64,000 bases of DNA. It comes from Rhodococcus sp. CH91 (GTDB taxonomy: Bacteria > Actinomycetota > Actinomycetes > Mycobacteriales > Mycobacteriaceae). The stretch is taken from contig NZ_JAKFYR010000003.1 in assembly GCF_022554085.1 (NCBI RefSeq), forward strand, positions 464,107 through 528,106, read 5' to 3'. Made by a program: the position numbers and the translations under genes. The notes beneath the pieces were generated by a model, which saw nothing but the letters and a program-made list of their open reading frames with translations, had not been told where the DNA came from and searched no databases. Positions 43,796 through 51,476 of the stretch are shown one piece after another (position 1 is the stretch's first letter; each line of letters begins with the position of its first letter).

Positions 43796-43837
43796 CGGCT
43801 GTGGCTCCGACTTCCCGGGAAGTCGGAGCCACAGCCG
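43796..43837. terminator. Perfect 42-bp palindromic terminator between convergent operons
   Basis: Two 21-base arms, beginning CGGCTGTGGCTCC and ending GGAGCCACAGCCG, meet at CCC/GGG with no spacer. It lies between the ends of the quinone-reductase gene and a minus-strand gene, so it should serve both directions. No T-run is needed in many actinobacterial terminators. Confidence 0.8.
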
Positions 43838-43852
43838 TACGATCGGGAGCAC

Positions 43853-44362
43853 TCAGGCCATGGAGAGGAGACCGCCCCGCATACGGCCCGCGTCGATGCC
43901 CCCGGTCCGGAAGGACTCGGTGAGACCGACGGCCGTGGCCGGCGCCGACGCAGCGGCGAGCGCGTGCGACTTGAAGACCTGCGCTGCTCGGCTCAGCCGG
44001 TGCTGCAACGGCACGATCCGCGAGTCGAGCTCGGAGGGAACGGTGTCGCCCCACAGTGCGATCGTGGCCGGATTCTCCGACAGCACCTCGAGCACACCGT
44101 TCCGGATCCGCTCGTCGGAGGCGTAGAGGTCGGCCGCGACCGCAACGGTATCGGGCATCGGGCCGTAGGACGCAGAACTCAGAGCCGACTCGAGGTCGAC
44201 AGCCTTCGAGGCACCGAGGATCTCGAAGGGACGCAGGTCGGAACTCTGCGGAACGACGACCACCACTTCCCAGCCTGCTGCCACCTGGTCGTACAGCCAT
44301 CCGCCGGTGTAACGCACGGCGTCCGCGACCCGGGGAGCGACGATCGCGACCCTCCGTCTCAG
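43853..44362 (-). CDS. Conserved-looking hypothetical protein cotranscribed with tetR
   Basis: About 154-169 residues, not recognised. The reading begins with RRRVAIVAPRVADAVRYTG and VVVVVPQSSDLRPFEI, a Rossmann-like alternation of strands and helices, and continues with an Ala-rich tail; no signal peptide or membrane segment. No standard start lies before the first strand: candidates are CTG 44362 (just at the TetR stop, after which GGAGGG occurs) or GTG 44317, which would remove the first strand. Its stop is close to the tetR end, so it is in the tetR transcript. Function unknown. Confidence 0.55.
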   Translation of the reverse strand: MRRRVAIVAPRVADAVRYTGGWLYDQVAAGWEVVVVVPQSSDLRPFEILGASKAVDLESALSSASYGPMPDTVAVAADLYASDERIRNGVLEVLSENPATIALWGDTVPSELDSRIVPLQHRLSRAAQVFKSHALAAASAPATAVGLTESFRTGGIDAGRMRGGLLSMA

Positions 44363-44961
44363 GCTGTGCCGACGAGCATGAGCTGTTGCTCGAGCGACTG
44401 AATGAAGTCCTCGAATATTGCGGTCAGTGGGAGCGAACGATCGAGGAGCCATGAGGTTTCCATTCCATTGAGGAAAGCGACGATCTCCACCGCTTTGATG
44501 GCCGGGTCCACATCCGTTCGATATCGACCGGCGCGTTGTCCACGCCGGATTCCGGCTTCGACCGTGTCGAGAGCCGTCTGATACCGCCCGCGTAGGCGTT
44601 CGTGCAGGGGAGCATCCGGTTCGAGGTTCTCGATGAGGAGCACTGCGTACATCCCGACCAGTTCGGGCGATTCCTCGAAACGTCTCGGAATCTTCCTGAT
44701 CTGATCGACGAGATCTCCCGTCCGGTCCACACGAGCGTCGTCGTCGTTGTCTCGGGCATCGAGCACCGCGTGCAACAACTGGTCCTTCGAATCGAAGTGA
44801 TGCAGAAGCCCGGCAGGGGTCAATCCTGCTTCCCGGGCGATCTGAGCGAGACTCGTGCTCCGCCACCCGTTCCGTGCCAGAAACCGCTGGGCGACGCTGA
44901 GGATCAGCTCCCGGCGGTCCTCACCTCTGGCGAGGAGAGTGTCGTATGCCCGATGGGACAA
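44359..44961 (-). CDS. TetR-family transcriptional regulator
   Basis: A 200-residue TetR regulator. The DNA-binding domain is ILSVAQRFLARNGWRSTSL then AREAGLTPAGLLHHFDSKDQL. The C-terminal half, with EIVAFLNGMETSWLLDR, fits a small-ligand pocket. It starts at TTG 44961 with GAGGGG close upstream; no in-frame ATG is near. Not adjacent to the shared GAGAAT operator, but a separate dyad (44975-44990) lies directly before it, probably for autoregulation. Confidence 0.88.
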   Translation of the reverse strand: MSHRAYDTLLARGEDRRELILSVAQRFLARNGWRSTSLAQIAREAGLTPAGLLHHFDSKDQLLHAVLDARDNDDDARVDRTGDLVDQIRKIPRRFEESPELVGMYAVLLIENLEPDAPLHERLRGRYQTALDTVEAGIRRGQRAGRYRTDVDPAIKAVEIVAFLNGMETSWLLDRSLPLTAIFEDFIQSLEQQLMLVGTA

Positions 44962-44974
44962 GGCCCCTCACTTC

Positions 44975-44990
44975 GTTGTAGAAGGACAAC
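44975..44990 (-). promoter_or_regulatory. Dyad upstream of tetR 44961
   Basis: GTTGTAGAAGGACAAC has arms GTTGT and ACAAC around six bases, 14 bp before the TetR start; a probable autoregulatory site. Further out CCTGTGACA (45021) and TGTCACAGG (45060) are inverted across about 30 bases, possibly the 3' hairpin of the thiolase operon. Confidence 0.4.
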
Positions 44991-45088
44991 CTACTGAACA
45001 CACATTAGGTCGCTTTCACTCCTGTGACAAGCGTCTCATTCGGTTTATCCGGAGATCGATGTCACAGGAATCTGCTCCTCGACCTCCG

Positions 45089-46237
45089 CTACCCTCCGAC
45101 GAGCTCGACGACGGTCGCGTTGGCCGTGCCGCCGCCCTCGCACATGGTCTGGAGCCCGAAGCGCAGACCCTGGTCCCTCATGTGATGGATCATCCGGGTC
45201 ATCAGAACGGCACCGGAGCCACCGAGAGGATGGCCGAGCGCGATCGCCCCGCCGAGTGGGTTCAGCTTCTCCGGGTCCGCGCCTGTCTCCGCCAGCCAGG
45301 CCAGCGGCACCGACGCGAACGCCTCGTTCACCTCGAAGACACCGATCTCACCGAGCGCGACGCCGGCCTTCGCCAGGACTTTCTCGGTCGCGGGGATCGG
45401 TCCGGTCAGCATGAGCACCGGGTCGGCTCCGGCGACGACACCCGCCCGATACCGAACCAGCGGGCGGAGTCCGAGTTCCCGAGCCTTCTCAGGGGTCGTG
45501 ACGAGCAACGCCGCTGCGCCGTCGGAGATCTGCGACGAGTTGCCGGCGTGGATGACGCCGTCCTCGGCGAAGGCGGGCCTCAGTCCGGCGAGCTTCTCGA
45601 CCGTCGATCCCCGGCGTACTCCTTCGTCGACCGAGACCGTCCCCGCCTCCGTCGGAACCGGGACGATCTGCGCGTCGAACGCGCCCCGATCCAGAGCGGC
45701 CGCAGCGCGCTCGTGCGAGAGCACCGAGAACTCGTCGAGCCGGGTGCGGGAGAATCCCCACTTCTGCGCGATCTTCTCGGCGGAGATGCCTTGATTGAAC
45801 GAGAACCCGTCGTACCGGGCGAGCGCCTTGGGCCCGTACGGCTGACCCGACGCCCGCGCCGAGCCCAGCGGCACCCGGCTCATGACCTCGACGCCGCCGG
45901 CGACCACCACATCCTGCTGCCCGGACATCACCGCCTGTGACGCGAAGTCGAGCGCCTGCTGGCTCGACCCGCACGCCCGGTTGATCGTCGTGCCCGGAAT
46001 CGACTCGGGCCAGCCGGCCGCGAGAACCGAATACCGCCCGATATTGCTCGACTGGTCGCCCACCTGCGAGACACAGCCCCACACGACGTCGTCGACAACC
46101 GCCGGGTCGATGCCGGTGCGCTCGACGAGGGCCTGCAGGACGTGCGCCGACAGATCCGCCGGATGCTCGCCCGCCAGTCCACCGTTGCGCTTACCGACCG
46201 GCGTGCGGACGGCTTCGACGATGACTGCTTCACGCAT
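45089..46237 (-). CDS. Acetyl-CoA C-acyltransferase (thiolase)
   Basis: A 382-residue degradative thiolase with the complete active site: the nucleophile in NRACGSSQQAL (Cys near residue 88), VNEAFAS, the His in ALGHPLGGSGA and the second Cys in MCEGGGTAN. It performs the last beta-oxidation step, releasing acetyl- or propionyl-CoA. ATG 46237 after GGAG; the start overlaps the end of the PaaG-like gene. Last gene of the minus-strand operon from 50640. Confidence 0.93.
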   Translation of the reverse strand: MREAVIVEAVRTPVGKRNGGLAGEHPADLSAHVLQALVERTGIDPAVVDDVVWGCVSQVGDQSSNIGRYSVLAAGWPESIPGTTINRACGSSQQALDFASQAVMSGQQDVVVAGGVEVMSRVPLGSARASGQPYGPKALARYDGFSFNQGISAEKIAQKWGFSRTRLDEFSVLSHERAAAALDRGAFDAQIVPVPTEAGTVSVDEGVRRGSTVEKLAGLRPAFAEDGVIHAGNSSQISDGAAALLVTTPEKARELGLRPLVRYRAGVVAGADPVLMLTGPIPATEKVLAKAGVALGEIGVFEVNEAFASVPLAWLAETGADPEKLNPLGGAIALGHPLGGSGAVLMTRMIHHMRDQGLRFGLQTMCEGGGTANATVVELVGG

Positions 46238-47051
46238 GTACTTCTTCTCCACTCGTAGTCTGCGGTTCCGGATTCAGTGCCCATCTGCCGGTGAAGCGGG
46301 CCTCGCGCTTCTCCGCGAACGCCCGGAACGCCTCGGGGGCGTCGGCGGTGCCGAAATTGACCGCCTGGGCCCGCGCCTCACCGGCGAGAGCATCCCGCAG
46401 GCCGCGGTCGACGGCTTCGTTGAGCAATGCCTTGGTCTGTGCCAGGGCGACGGGAGGTCCGGCCGACAGCCGAGCGCAGAGATCGCCGACGAACGCGTCG
46501 ATGCTCTCCTCGGATTCGATCCACGTCACCAGCCCCAGCCGGTGCGCCTCGTCGGCGTCGATGACCTCGGCCAGCAGTGCCAGTCGTTTCGCCTGCTGCA
46601 GGCCGACGAGTCTCGGCAGCAACCACGTACCGCCGAGATCGGGTGACAATCCCCGTTTCGCGAAGATCTGCGAGAAGGTCGATCGCGGTGTCGCGACCAC
46701 CAGATCGCATCCGAGCGCCAGGTTCCAGCCGGCCCCGTAGGCGACGCCGTCGACCTTCGCCACGGTGGGAACGGGCAGCTCGTGGAGCAGCAACGCGACG
46801 TCCGTCAGCTTGCGCAGTTTGTGCAACGGGTGCGCGACACCGGGATTGGCGATATCGGCACCCGAACAGAACGCGCCGGCCGCGCCGGTAACGACGAGGA
46901 CCCGCACATCCGGGTCGTCGGCGGTGTCGACGAGGACGTCGTGCAATGCCTGCCAGAGCGGGGCGTCGATCGCGTTCTTGCGATGCGGCCGGTTCACTGT
47001 GAGGGTCCGGACCCCGTCGCGGTCGTCGACGAGAAGGGAGTCGGTGCTCAC
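46230..47051 (-). CDS. PaaG-like enoyl-CoA isomerase/hydratase (crotonase)
   Basis: A 273-residue crotonase. The oxyanion part reads GAFCSGADIAN. Instead of the hydratase Glu pair it has FAKRGLSPDLGGTWLLPR, the signature seen in PaaG, the 1,2-epoxyphenylacetyl-CoA isomerase, where the Asp is catalytic. A double-bond or ring isomerisation is therefore more likely than hydration. GTG 47051 overlaps the CoA-transferase stop (GTGA). Confidence 0.87.
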   Translation of the reverse strand: MSTDSLLVDDRDGVRTLTVNRPHRKNAIDAPLWQALHDVLVDTADDPDVRVLVVTGAAGAFCSGADIANPGVAHPLHKLRKLTDVALLLHELPVPTVAKVDGVAYGAGWNLALGCDLVVATPRSTFSQIFAKRGLSPDLGGTWLLPRLVGLQQAKRLALLAEVIDADEAHRLGLVTWIESEESIDAFVGDLCARLSAGPPVALAQTKALLNEAVDRGLRDALAGEARAQAVNFGTADAPEAFRAFAEKREARFTGRWALNPEPQTTSGEEVHA

Positions 47052-48316
47052 CCCGCCGCCTCCGTACCCGGTGCGCGGTAGGCGGGACCGATCGCGCCCG
47101 CCTCGCGCAGCCGTGCGATCTCGGTGCGGGTGATCCCGAAGTCCAGCAGGACCGCATCGGTGTGTTCGCCGAGCCCCGGCACCGCACCCATGGGCAGTTC
47201 GAAGCCGGCGACGACCGGGGGAGGAAGCAGCGCCTCGATCGGGCCGTTCGGGGTATCGACCTGCCGCCAGCGATCGCGGGCCTGCAACTGCGGATGTGCG
47301 ACCACATCGCTCGGCAGGTTGTACCGGGAGTTGCCGATACCGGCATCGTCGGCGATCTTCTGCACGTGCGCGAGAGGGTGCCGGGCACACCACTGTGCGA
47401 TCGCCTCGTCGAGCACCGCCCGGTGTTCGCAGCGGCCGGCATTGGAGCGGAAGCGATCGTCGTCGGCGAGGTCGTCGCGTTCGATGATCTCCCTCGCGAG
47501 TCGCTGCCACTCCCTGTCGTTGGTGGTGCCCAGCACGACGACCTGGTCGTCGGCGGTCCGGTAGGAGCCGTAGGGCGAGACCGCCGGCGACGACATGCCC
47601 AGCGGCTGCTGGTTCACCCCGGAATAGCGGGTGTAGGTCAGCGGGTAGCCCATGAGTTCGGTCATCGTGTCGAACAGGCTCACCGACACCTTCGACAGGC
47701 TGCCGCCGCGGCCCCGGTGTCGTTCCTTGCCACACAGCAGGGCGAGGATCGAGACGGCCGAGTACAGGCCGGTGGTGATGTCGGCGACGGGCGGTCCGGG
47801 TTTCGCCGGCATGCCGGGATGACCGGTGACGGCGCACGCACCCGACTCCGCCTGGACGAGAAGGTCGTACGCGCGTTTGTGCGAGAGCGGCCCACCGGGC
47901 CCGTATCCGTCGATCTCGACGGCGATGAGCTCGGGATAGCGTTCCTCGAGCTGATCGGAGGACAGCCCCAATCGTCCCGTGGCACCGGGGGCGAGGTTCG
48001 ACACCAGCACATCGGATCGGGCGAGGAGCCGATGCAGCACGGCGATGCCGTCGTCCGATTTCAGGTCGAGCGTCACCGACTCCTTGCCACGGTTCGCCCA
48101 CACGAAATGGGCCGCCATGCCACCGACGACGTCGTCGTAGTCGCGTGCGAAGTCGCCCCCGCGAGGATTCTCGATCTTGATGACCCGCGCGCCGAAGTCG
48201 GCGAGCGTGCGCGTGCACATCGGGGCCGAGACGGCCTGCTCGAGGGCGACGACGGTGATCCCTGCGAGCGGGCCGTCCGAGCCTGCCGAGCTCTGCCCTG
48301 GCGCCGCCTCTGCCAT
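47048..48316 (-). CDS. Class III (CaiB/BaiF) CoA transferase
   Basis: A 422-residue family III CoA transferase. ITVVALEQAVSAPMCTRTLADFGARV at the N-terminus is seen in shortened form as VVALEQAVSAP; further ARVIKIENP, NRGKESVTLDL and the catalytic Asp in AYDLLVQAESG (near residue 162). It shuttles CoA onto a catabolic acid. ATG overlaps the SDR stop (TGATG). Second such enzyme in the window, distantly related to the one at 17736. Confidence 0.9.
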   Translation of the reverse strand: MAEAAPGQSSAGSDGPLAGITVVALEQAVSAPMCTRTLADFGARVIKIENPRGGDFARDYDDVVGGMAAHFVWANRGKESVTLDLKSDDGIAVLHRLLARSDVLVSNLAPGATGRLGLSSDQLEERYPELIAVEIDGYGPGGPLSHKRAYDLLVQAESGACAVTGHPGMPAKPGPPVADITTGLYSAVSILALLCGKERHRGRGGSLSKVSVSLFDTMTELMGYPLTYTRYSGVNQQPLGMSSPAVSPYGSYRTADDQVVVLGTTNDREWQRLAREIIERDDLADDDRFRSNAGRCEHRAVLDEAIAQWCARHPLAHVQKIADDAGIGNSRYNLPSDVVAHPQLQARDRWRQVDTPNGPIEALLPPPVVAGFELPMGAVPGLGEHTDAVLLDFGITRTEIARLREAGAIGPAYRAPGTEAAG

Positions 48317-49083
48317 CACATCACCATGCCGCCGTCGACCGGCAGTACCTGCCCGGTGACGAACGACGCCGCATCCGTGGCCAGGAAGACGAACGCTCCG
48401 GCGACTTCCTCCGGCGAGGCCCAGCGCCGCAACGGAATACGGTTGAGCACGTTCGCGGCGAACTTCTCGTCGGTGCGGATCGTCTCCGTCATAGGCGTTG
48501 CGGCCAGCGGAGCCAGGGCGTTGACGAGGATCTTCTTGCGTGCCAATTCGCGGGCGAGCGACTTCGTGATGCCGATGATCCCCGCCTTGGCGGCAGAGTA
48601 GTTCACCTGGCCCAGCGTGCCAGTGATGCCGGCCGAGGAGGTCACGTTGATGATGCGCCCCCTGCCGTCGGTGGACAGGAAGGGCAGGGCCGCCTGCGAG
48701 CACGTGAAGGCACCGAGCACATGGATGTCGTGGATGCGCTGGAAGGATTCGACCGTGGTGTCGGCGAACATCGCGGGATCGGTGACACCGGCATTGTTGA
48801 CGAGGATGTGGAGTACGCCTTCGGTCAGGCCGGCGGCACGCGCCATCGCGGCATCGGCGGCCTCCCGGTCGCGGACATCGAGCGCGAGACTGTCGGCCTT
48901 ACCACCGTTCGCCGAGATACGTTCTGCGACAGCGGCAGCAGCATCACCGTCGATGTCGGTGACGAGCACGGCCGCACCGGCTGTGGCGAGCGCTTCGGCG
49001 ACGGCCGAACCGATACCACCGGCCGCACCGGTCACCACGGCCGACCGCCCGGTGAGATCGAAGAGAGAATTGTTCACGGCCAT
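48316..49083 (-). CDS. Short-chain dehydrogenase/reductase
   Basis: A 255-residue FabG-like SDR: VTGAAGGIGSAVAE, NNAGVTD, NVTSSAGITG, YSAAKAGI (YxxxK) and the terminal PVDGGMVM. In the series dehydrogenase, isomerase, SDR, thiolase it may be the 3-hydroxyacyl-CoA dehydrogenase. Start ATG 49083 overlaps the dehydrogenase stop, so the operon is tightly coupled. Confidence 0.9.
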   Translation of the reverse strand: MAVNNSLFDLTGRSAVVTGAAGGIGSAVAEALATAGAAVLVTDIDGDAAAAVAERISANGGKADSLALDVRDREAADAAMARAAGLTEGVLHILVNNAGVTDPAMFADTTVESFQRIHDIHVLGAFTCSQAALPFLSTDGRGRIINVTSSAGITGTLGQVNYSAAKAGIIGITKSLARELARKKILVNALAPLAATPMTETIRTDEKFAANVLNRIPLRRWASPEEVAGAFVFLATDAASFVTGQVLPVDGGMVM

Positions 49084-50249
49084 CAGTAGCTCCTCGGCAG
49101 TCCCAGAGTGTGTGAGCTCAGGAAGTTCAGAATCATCTCCTGGCTGATCGGTGCAATGCGCATCACGCGCGCTTCGCGGAAGTATCGCGAGACGTTGTAC
49201 TCTTCCGAATAACCCATTCCGCCGTGCGTCTGCAGCGCGCGATCCGCGGCGGTGAAACCTGCTTCGGCACAGAGATATTTGGCGGTGTTCGCCTCCCGTC
49301 CGCACGGTTTTCCGTTGTCGTAGAGCCAAGTGGCCTTCCGCAGCACCAGCTCGGCGGCGTCGAGATGTGCGAGCGAATCCGCGAGGGGGAACTGGATTCC
49401 CTGGTTCATGCCGATCGGGCGGCCGAATACCTCGCGTTCGTTGCCGTATCTGACGGCCTTGTCGAGTGCCACGCGACCGATGCCGAGTGCTTCGGCGGCG
49501 ATCAGCATGCGCTCGGGGTTGAGTCCGTCGAGCAGATACTCGAAACCTCGCCCCTCCTCACCGACCCTGTCCTCCACCGGGATACGCAGGTCGTCGATGA
49601 ACAGCTCGTTCGAGGTGACGGCGTTGCGACCCATCTTCCGGATCGGACGGATGTCGACGCGGCTGCGATCGAGATCGGTGAGGAACAACGTCATGCCGTC
49701 GGTCTTCTTCTCGACCTCGTCGTAGCGACTGGTGCGGGTCAGCAACAGGATCTTCTCGGATTCCTGCGCCTTGGAGATCCACACCTTCCGCCCGTTGACA
49801 ATGTAGTGGTCTCCCTCCCTGCGCGCGAAGGTCGTGATGCGTGAGGTGTCCAGCCCCGCACCGGGTTCGGTGACACCGAAACAGACGTGCAGGTCGCCGC
49901 TGACGATCCGCGGCAGCGTACGAGCCTTGAGCTCGTCCGAACCGTGCTTGACCACCGGTTGCATACCGAAGATGTTGAGGTGGATCGAGCTCGCGGCGTT
50001 CATCCCGCCGCCCGATCGCGCGACCTCCTCGAGCAGGAGTGTGGCCTCGGTGATGCCGTATCCGTGCCCGCCGTACTCTTCGGGCATCGTGATGCCGAGC
50101 CAGCCGCCGTCCGCCATCGCCCGGTAGAACTCCGACGGGAACTCGTGCGCGAGGTCCTTCTCCATCCAGTACTGGTCGTCGAACCTCTTCGTCAGTTCGG
50201 CCACCGACTTACGGATGAGCTCTTGGTCCTCACTGAGCTCGAAACTCAT
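49083..50249 (-). CDS. Acyl-CoA dehydrogenase
   Basis: A 388-residue FAD enzyme with FGVTEPGAGLDT, KVWISKAQ, and QTHGGMGYSEEYNVSR. The common catalytic IYEGT is replaced by IAPISQEM, but GLNPERMLIA places a Glu where isovaleryl-CoA dehydrogenases have their base (family knowledge), so activity is likely. ATG 50249 is chosen over GTG 50270. Forms the first beta-oxidation step of the 50640-45089 operon. Confidence 0.9.
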   Translation of the reverse strand: MSFELSEDQELIRKSVAELTKRFDDQYWMEKDLAHEFPSEFYRAMADGGWLGITMPEEYGGHGYGITEATLLLEEVARSGGGMNAASSIHLNIFGMQPVVKHGSDELKARTLPRIVSGDLHVCFGVTEPGAGLDTSRITTFARREGDHYIVNGRKVWISKAQESEKILLLTRTSRYDEVEKKTDGMTLFLTDLDRSRVDIRPIRKMGRNAVTSNELFIDDLRIPVEDRVGEEGRGFEYLLDGLNPERMLIAAEALGIGRVALDKAVRYGNEREVFGRPIGMNQGIQFPLADSLAHLDAAELVLRKATWLYDNGKPCGREANTAKYLCAEAGFTAADRALQTHGGMGYSEEYNVSRYFREARVMRIAPISQEMILNFLSSHTLGLPRSY

Positions 50250-50263
50250 TCCGCTCACCGTCG

Positions 50264-50308
50264 TCACCACACGCCCGGCCGGTGGAGCTGCAGGTCGTCG
50301 AGGTTCAT
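50264..50308 (-). CDS. Tiny 14-codon reading frame before the acyl-CoA dehydrogenase
   Basis: ATG 50308 follows GAAAGGGATCATC and encodes MNLDDLQLHRPGVW before a TGA at 50264. It sits in the 80-bp gap between the 103-residue gene and the dehydrogenase. It may be a short leader peptide coupling translation, a fossil N-terminus, or chance. Only the good ribosome site supports it. Confidence 0.3.
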   Translation of the reverse strand: MNLDDLQLHRPGVW

Positions 50309-50328
50309 GATGATCCCTTTCGTATCGG

Positions 50329-50640
50329 TCAGTCGGAAGCGGGGAGCGGCTTGGCGGCCTTGAGAGTCATGGGAACGCCGCCGTAACCGAGTTCCCCGGG
50401 GCCCGAAGAGGTGCACAGCAGTTCGACCGTGTCGTCCGCGTCGACGTAACGCTTGCCGAGCACCGTGACGGCTTCGCCGGCCGACGGCTCGGGGCGGCCG
50501 GGAGGTGCCGGAATCATCGGCGTTCCCCCACAGGTGATCTCCCGGATGTCCCCGGAAGGCGCGCGGACGACGACGACCCTCGTGGAACCTTCGGCGGCGG
50601 CGAGCTGCACTCCTGGGCGAAGCGGTGCGGGTGTGGTCAC
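50329..50640 (-). CDS. Small conserved hypothetical protein
   Basis: A 103-residue protein from GTG 50640, preceded by GAGAGG. It contains TRVVVVRAPSG, ITCGGTPMI, GKRYVDADDTVELLCTSSGPG and KAAKPLPASD, with two cysteines. The beta-strand-rich pattern is compact and cytosolic. I have seen similar short proteins next to acyl-CoA enzymes in actinobacteria, but no function is known to me. First gene of the minus-strand operon after the operator at 50699. Confidence 0.7.
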   Translation of the reverse strand: MTTPAPLRPGVQLAAAEGSTRVVVVRAPSGDIREITCGGTPMIPAPPGRPEPSAGEAVTVLGKRYVDADDTVELLCTSSGPGELGYGGVPMTLKAAKPLPASD

Positions 50641-50698
50641 GACGTACCTCTCTTTCGATCACTCGGTGGACGATCGCGGGTCCGGGCGTCTCGTAACT

Positions 50699-50726
50699 GG
50701 AAACTATCTTCTCTTTTCTAGAGAAT
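50699..50726 (-). promoter_or_regulatory. Shared operator upstream of the 50640 operon
   Basis: GGAAACTATCTTCTC (50699-50713) is a degenerate form of the 15-bp dyad; seven bases later GAGAATCAACATG begins a further half site at 50721. Same composite layout as at 20455. About 60 bp before the small-protein start. The remaining gap to 50899 shows no gene. Confidence 0.5.
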
Positions 50727-50899
50727 CAACATGCAAAGCTCGCGGGCGAGGCGGGCGGAAACACACCGGGGAAGGTGCGCCATCCGGTGCCGCCGGACTC
50801 CGAGTCCGCGACCTCCACCCGTCCGACCTGCGCAGACAGGACATTTCTCGCGGGGCGTTGACTATCCGGCGTTGACGTGGAAATCTATCGATCAGAAAT

Positions 50900-50914
50900 G
50901 AGAATGAGATTCTC
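50900..50914 (+). promoter_or_regulatory. Perfect shared operator upstream of the Rieske operon
   Basis: GAGAATGAGATTCTC, a perfect 15-bp palindrome, lies 22 bp before the GTG at 50936 and is followed by the AGGAGG ribosome site. TTGACG at 50872-50877 could be the -35, which would put the dyad over the -10 and start region. Confidence 0.65.
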
Positions 50915-50935
50915 TCAGAGAGGGAGGAGGTTGAT

Positions 50936-51472
50936 GTGGCCCTGCTGTCCCCGCTTCCGGCGGAATCCTGGAACGATGACGTCGACGCAGCGCTGAAAGG
51001 CCTGATGCCCCGGCACATGAGGAACCCGGAGCAGGCCGGCACCGCGATGGCGACGCTGGTCCACCATCCGGAATTGACCAAGGCCTTTCTCGGCTTCAGC
51101 GTGCATCTTCTGTTCCGATCGACGCTCCCGGCTCGGCTACGCGAACTGGTGATCCTGCGCGTGGCCGAACTGCACGACTGCTCGTACGAGCGTGAGCACC
51201 ACATCGAGATCGCGGGGAACGAAGCCGGCCTCACGCCGGACGAGATCACCGCGGCACTCGGTGGAGCAGCCGAGGATCCGTTCGAACAACGCCTGCTCGA
51301 CTCCGTCCGGGAATTGACCGAGACGTCGCGTCTGTCCGAGGAGACGTGGACAGCACTCTCGGAGCATCTCACCACCAAGCAACTGATGGATCTGATCTTC
51401 ACCGTGGGTGGCTACAGCCTCATGGCCATGGCCTACAACACCTTCGGTATCGAGTTCGAAGACGAAAGGTAG
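50936..51472 (+). CDS. Carboxymuconolactone decarboxylase/AhpD-fold protein
   Basis: A 178-residue CMD-fold protein. LRELVILRVAELHDCSYEREHH has the family's Cys and His residues but only one Cys (no CxxC), so peroxidase activity is unlikely. The C-terminal LTTKQLMDLIFTVGGYSLMAM is typical of CMD-like proteins next to ring-cleavage or steroid clusters. GTG 50936 with AGGAGG five bases before it. First gene of the Rieske operon; possible decarboxylase or hydrolase. Confidence 0.82.
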   Translation: MALLSPLPAESWNDDVDAALKGLMPRHMRNPEQAGTAMATLVHHPELTKAFLGFSVHLLFRSTLPARLRELVILRVAELHDCSYEREHHIEIAGNEAGLTPDEITAALGGAAEDPFEQRLLDSVRELTETSRLSEETWTALSEHLTTKQLMDLIFTVGGYSLMAMAYNTFGIEFEDER

Positions 51473-51476
51473 AACC

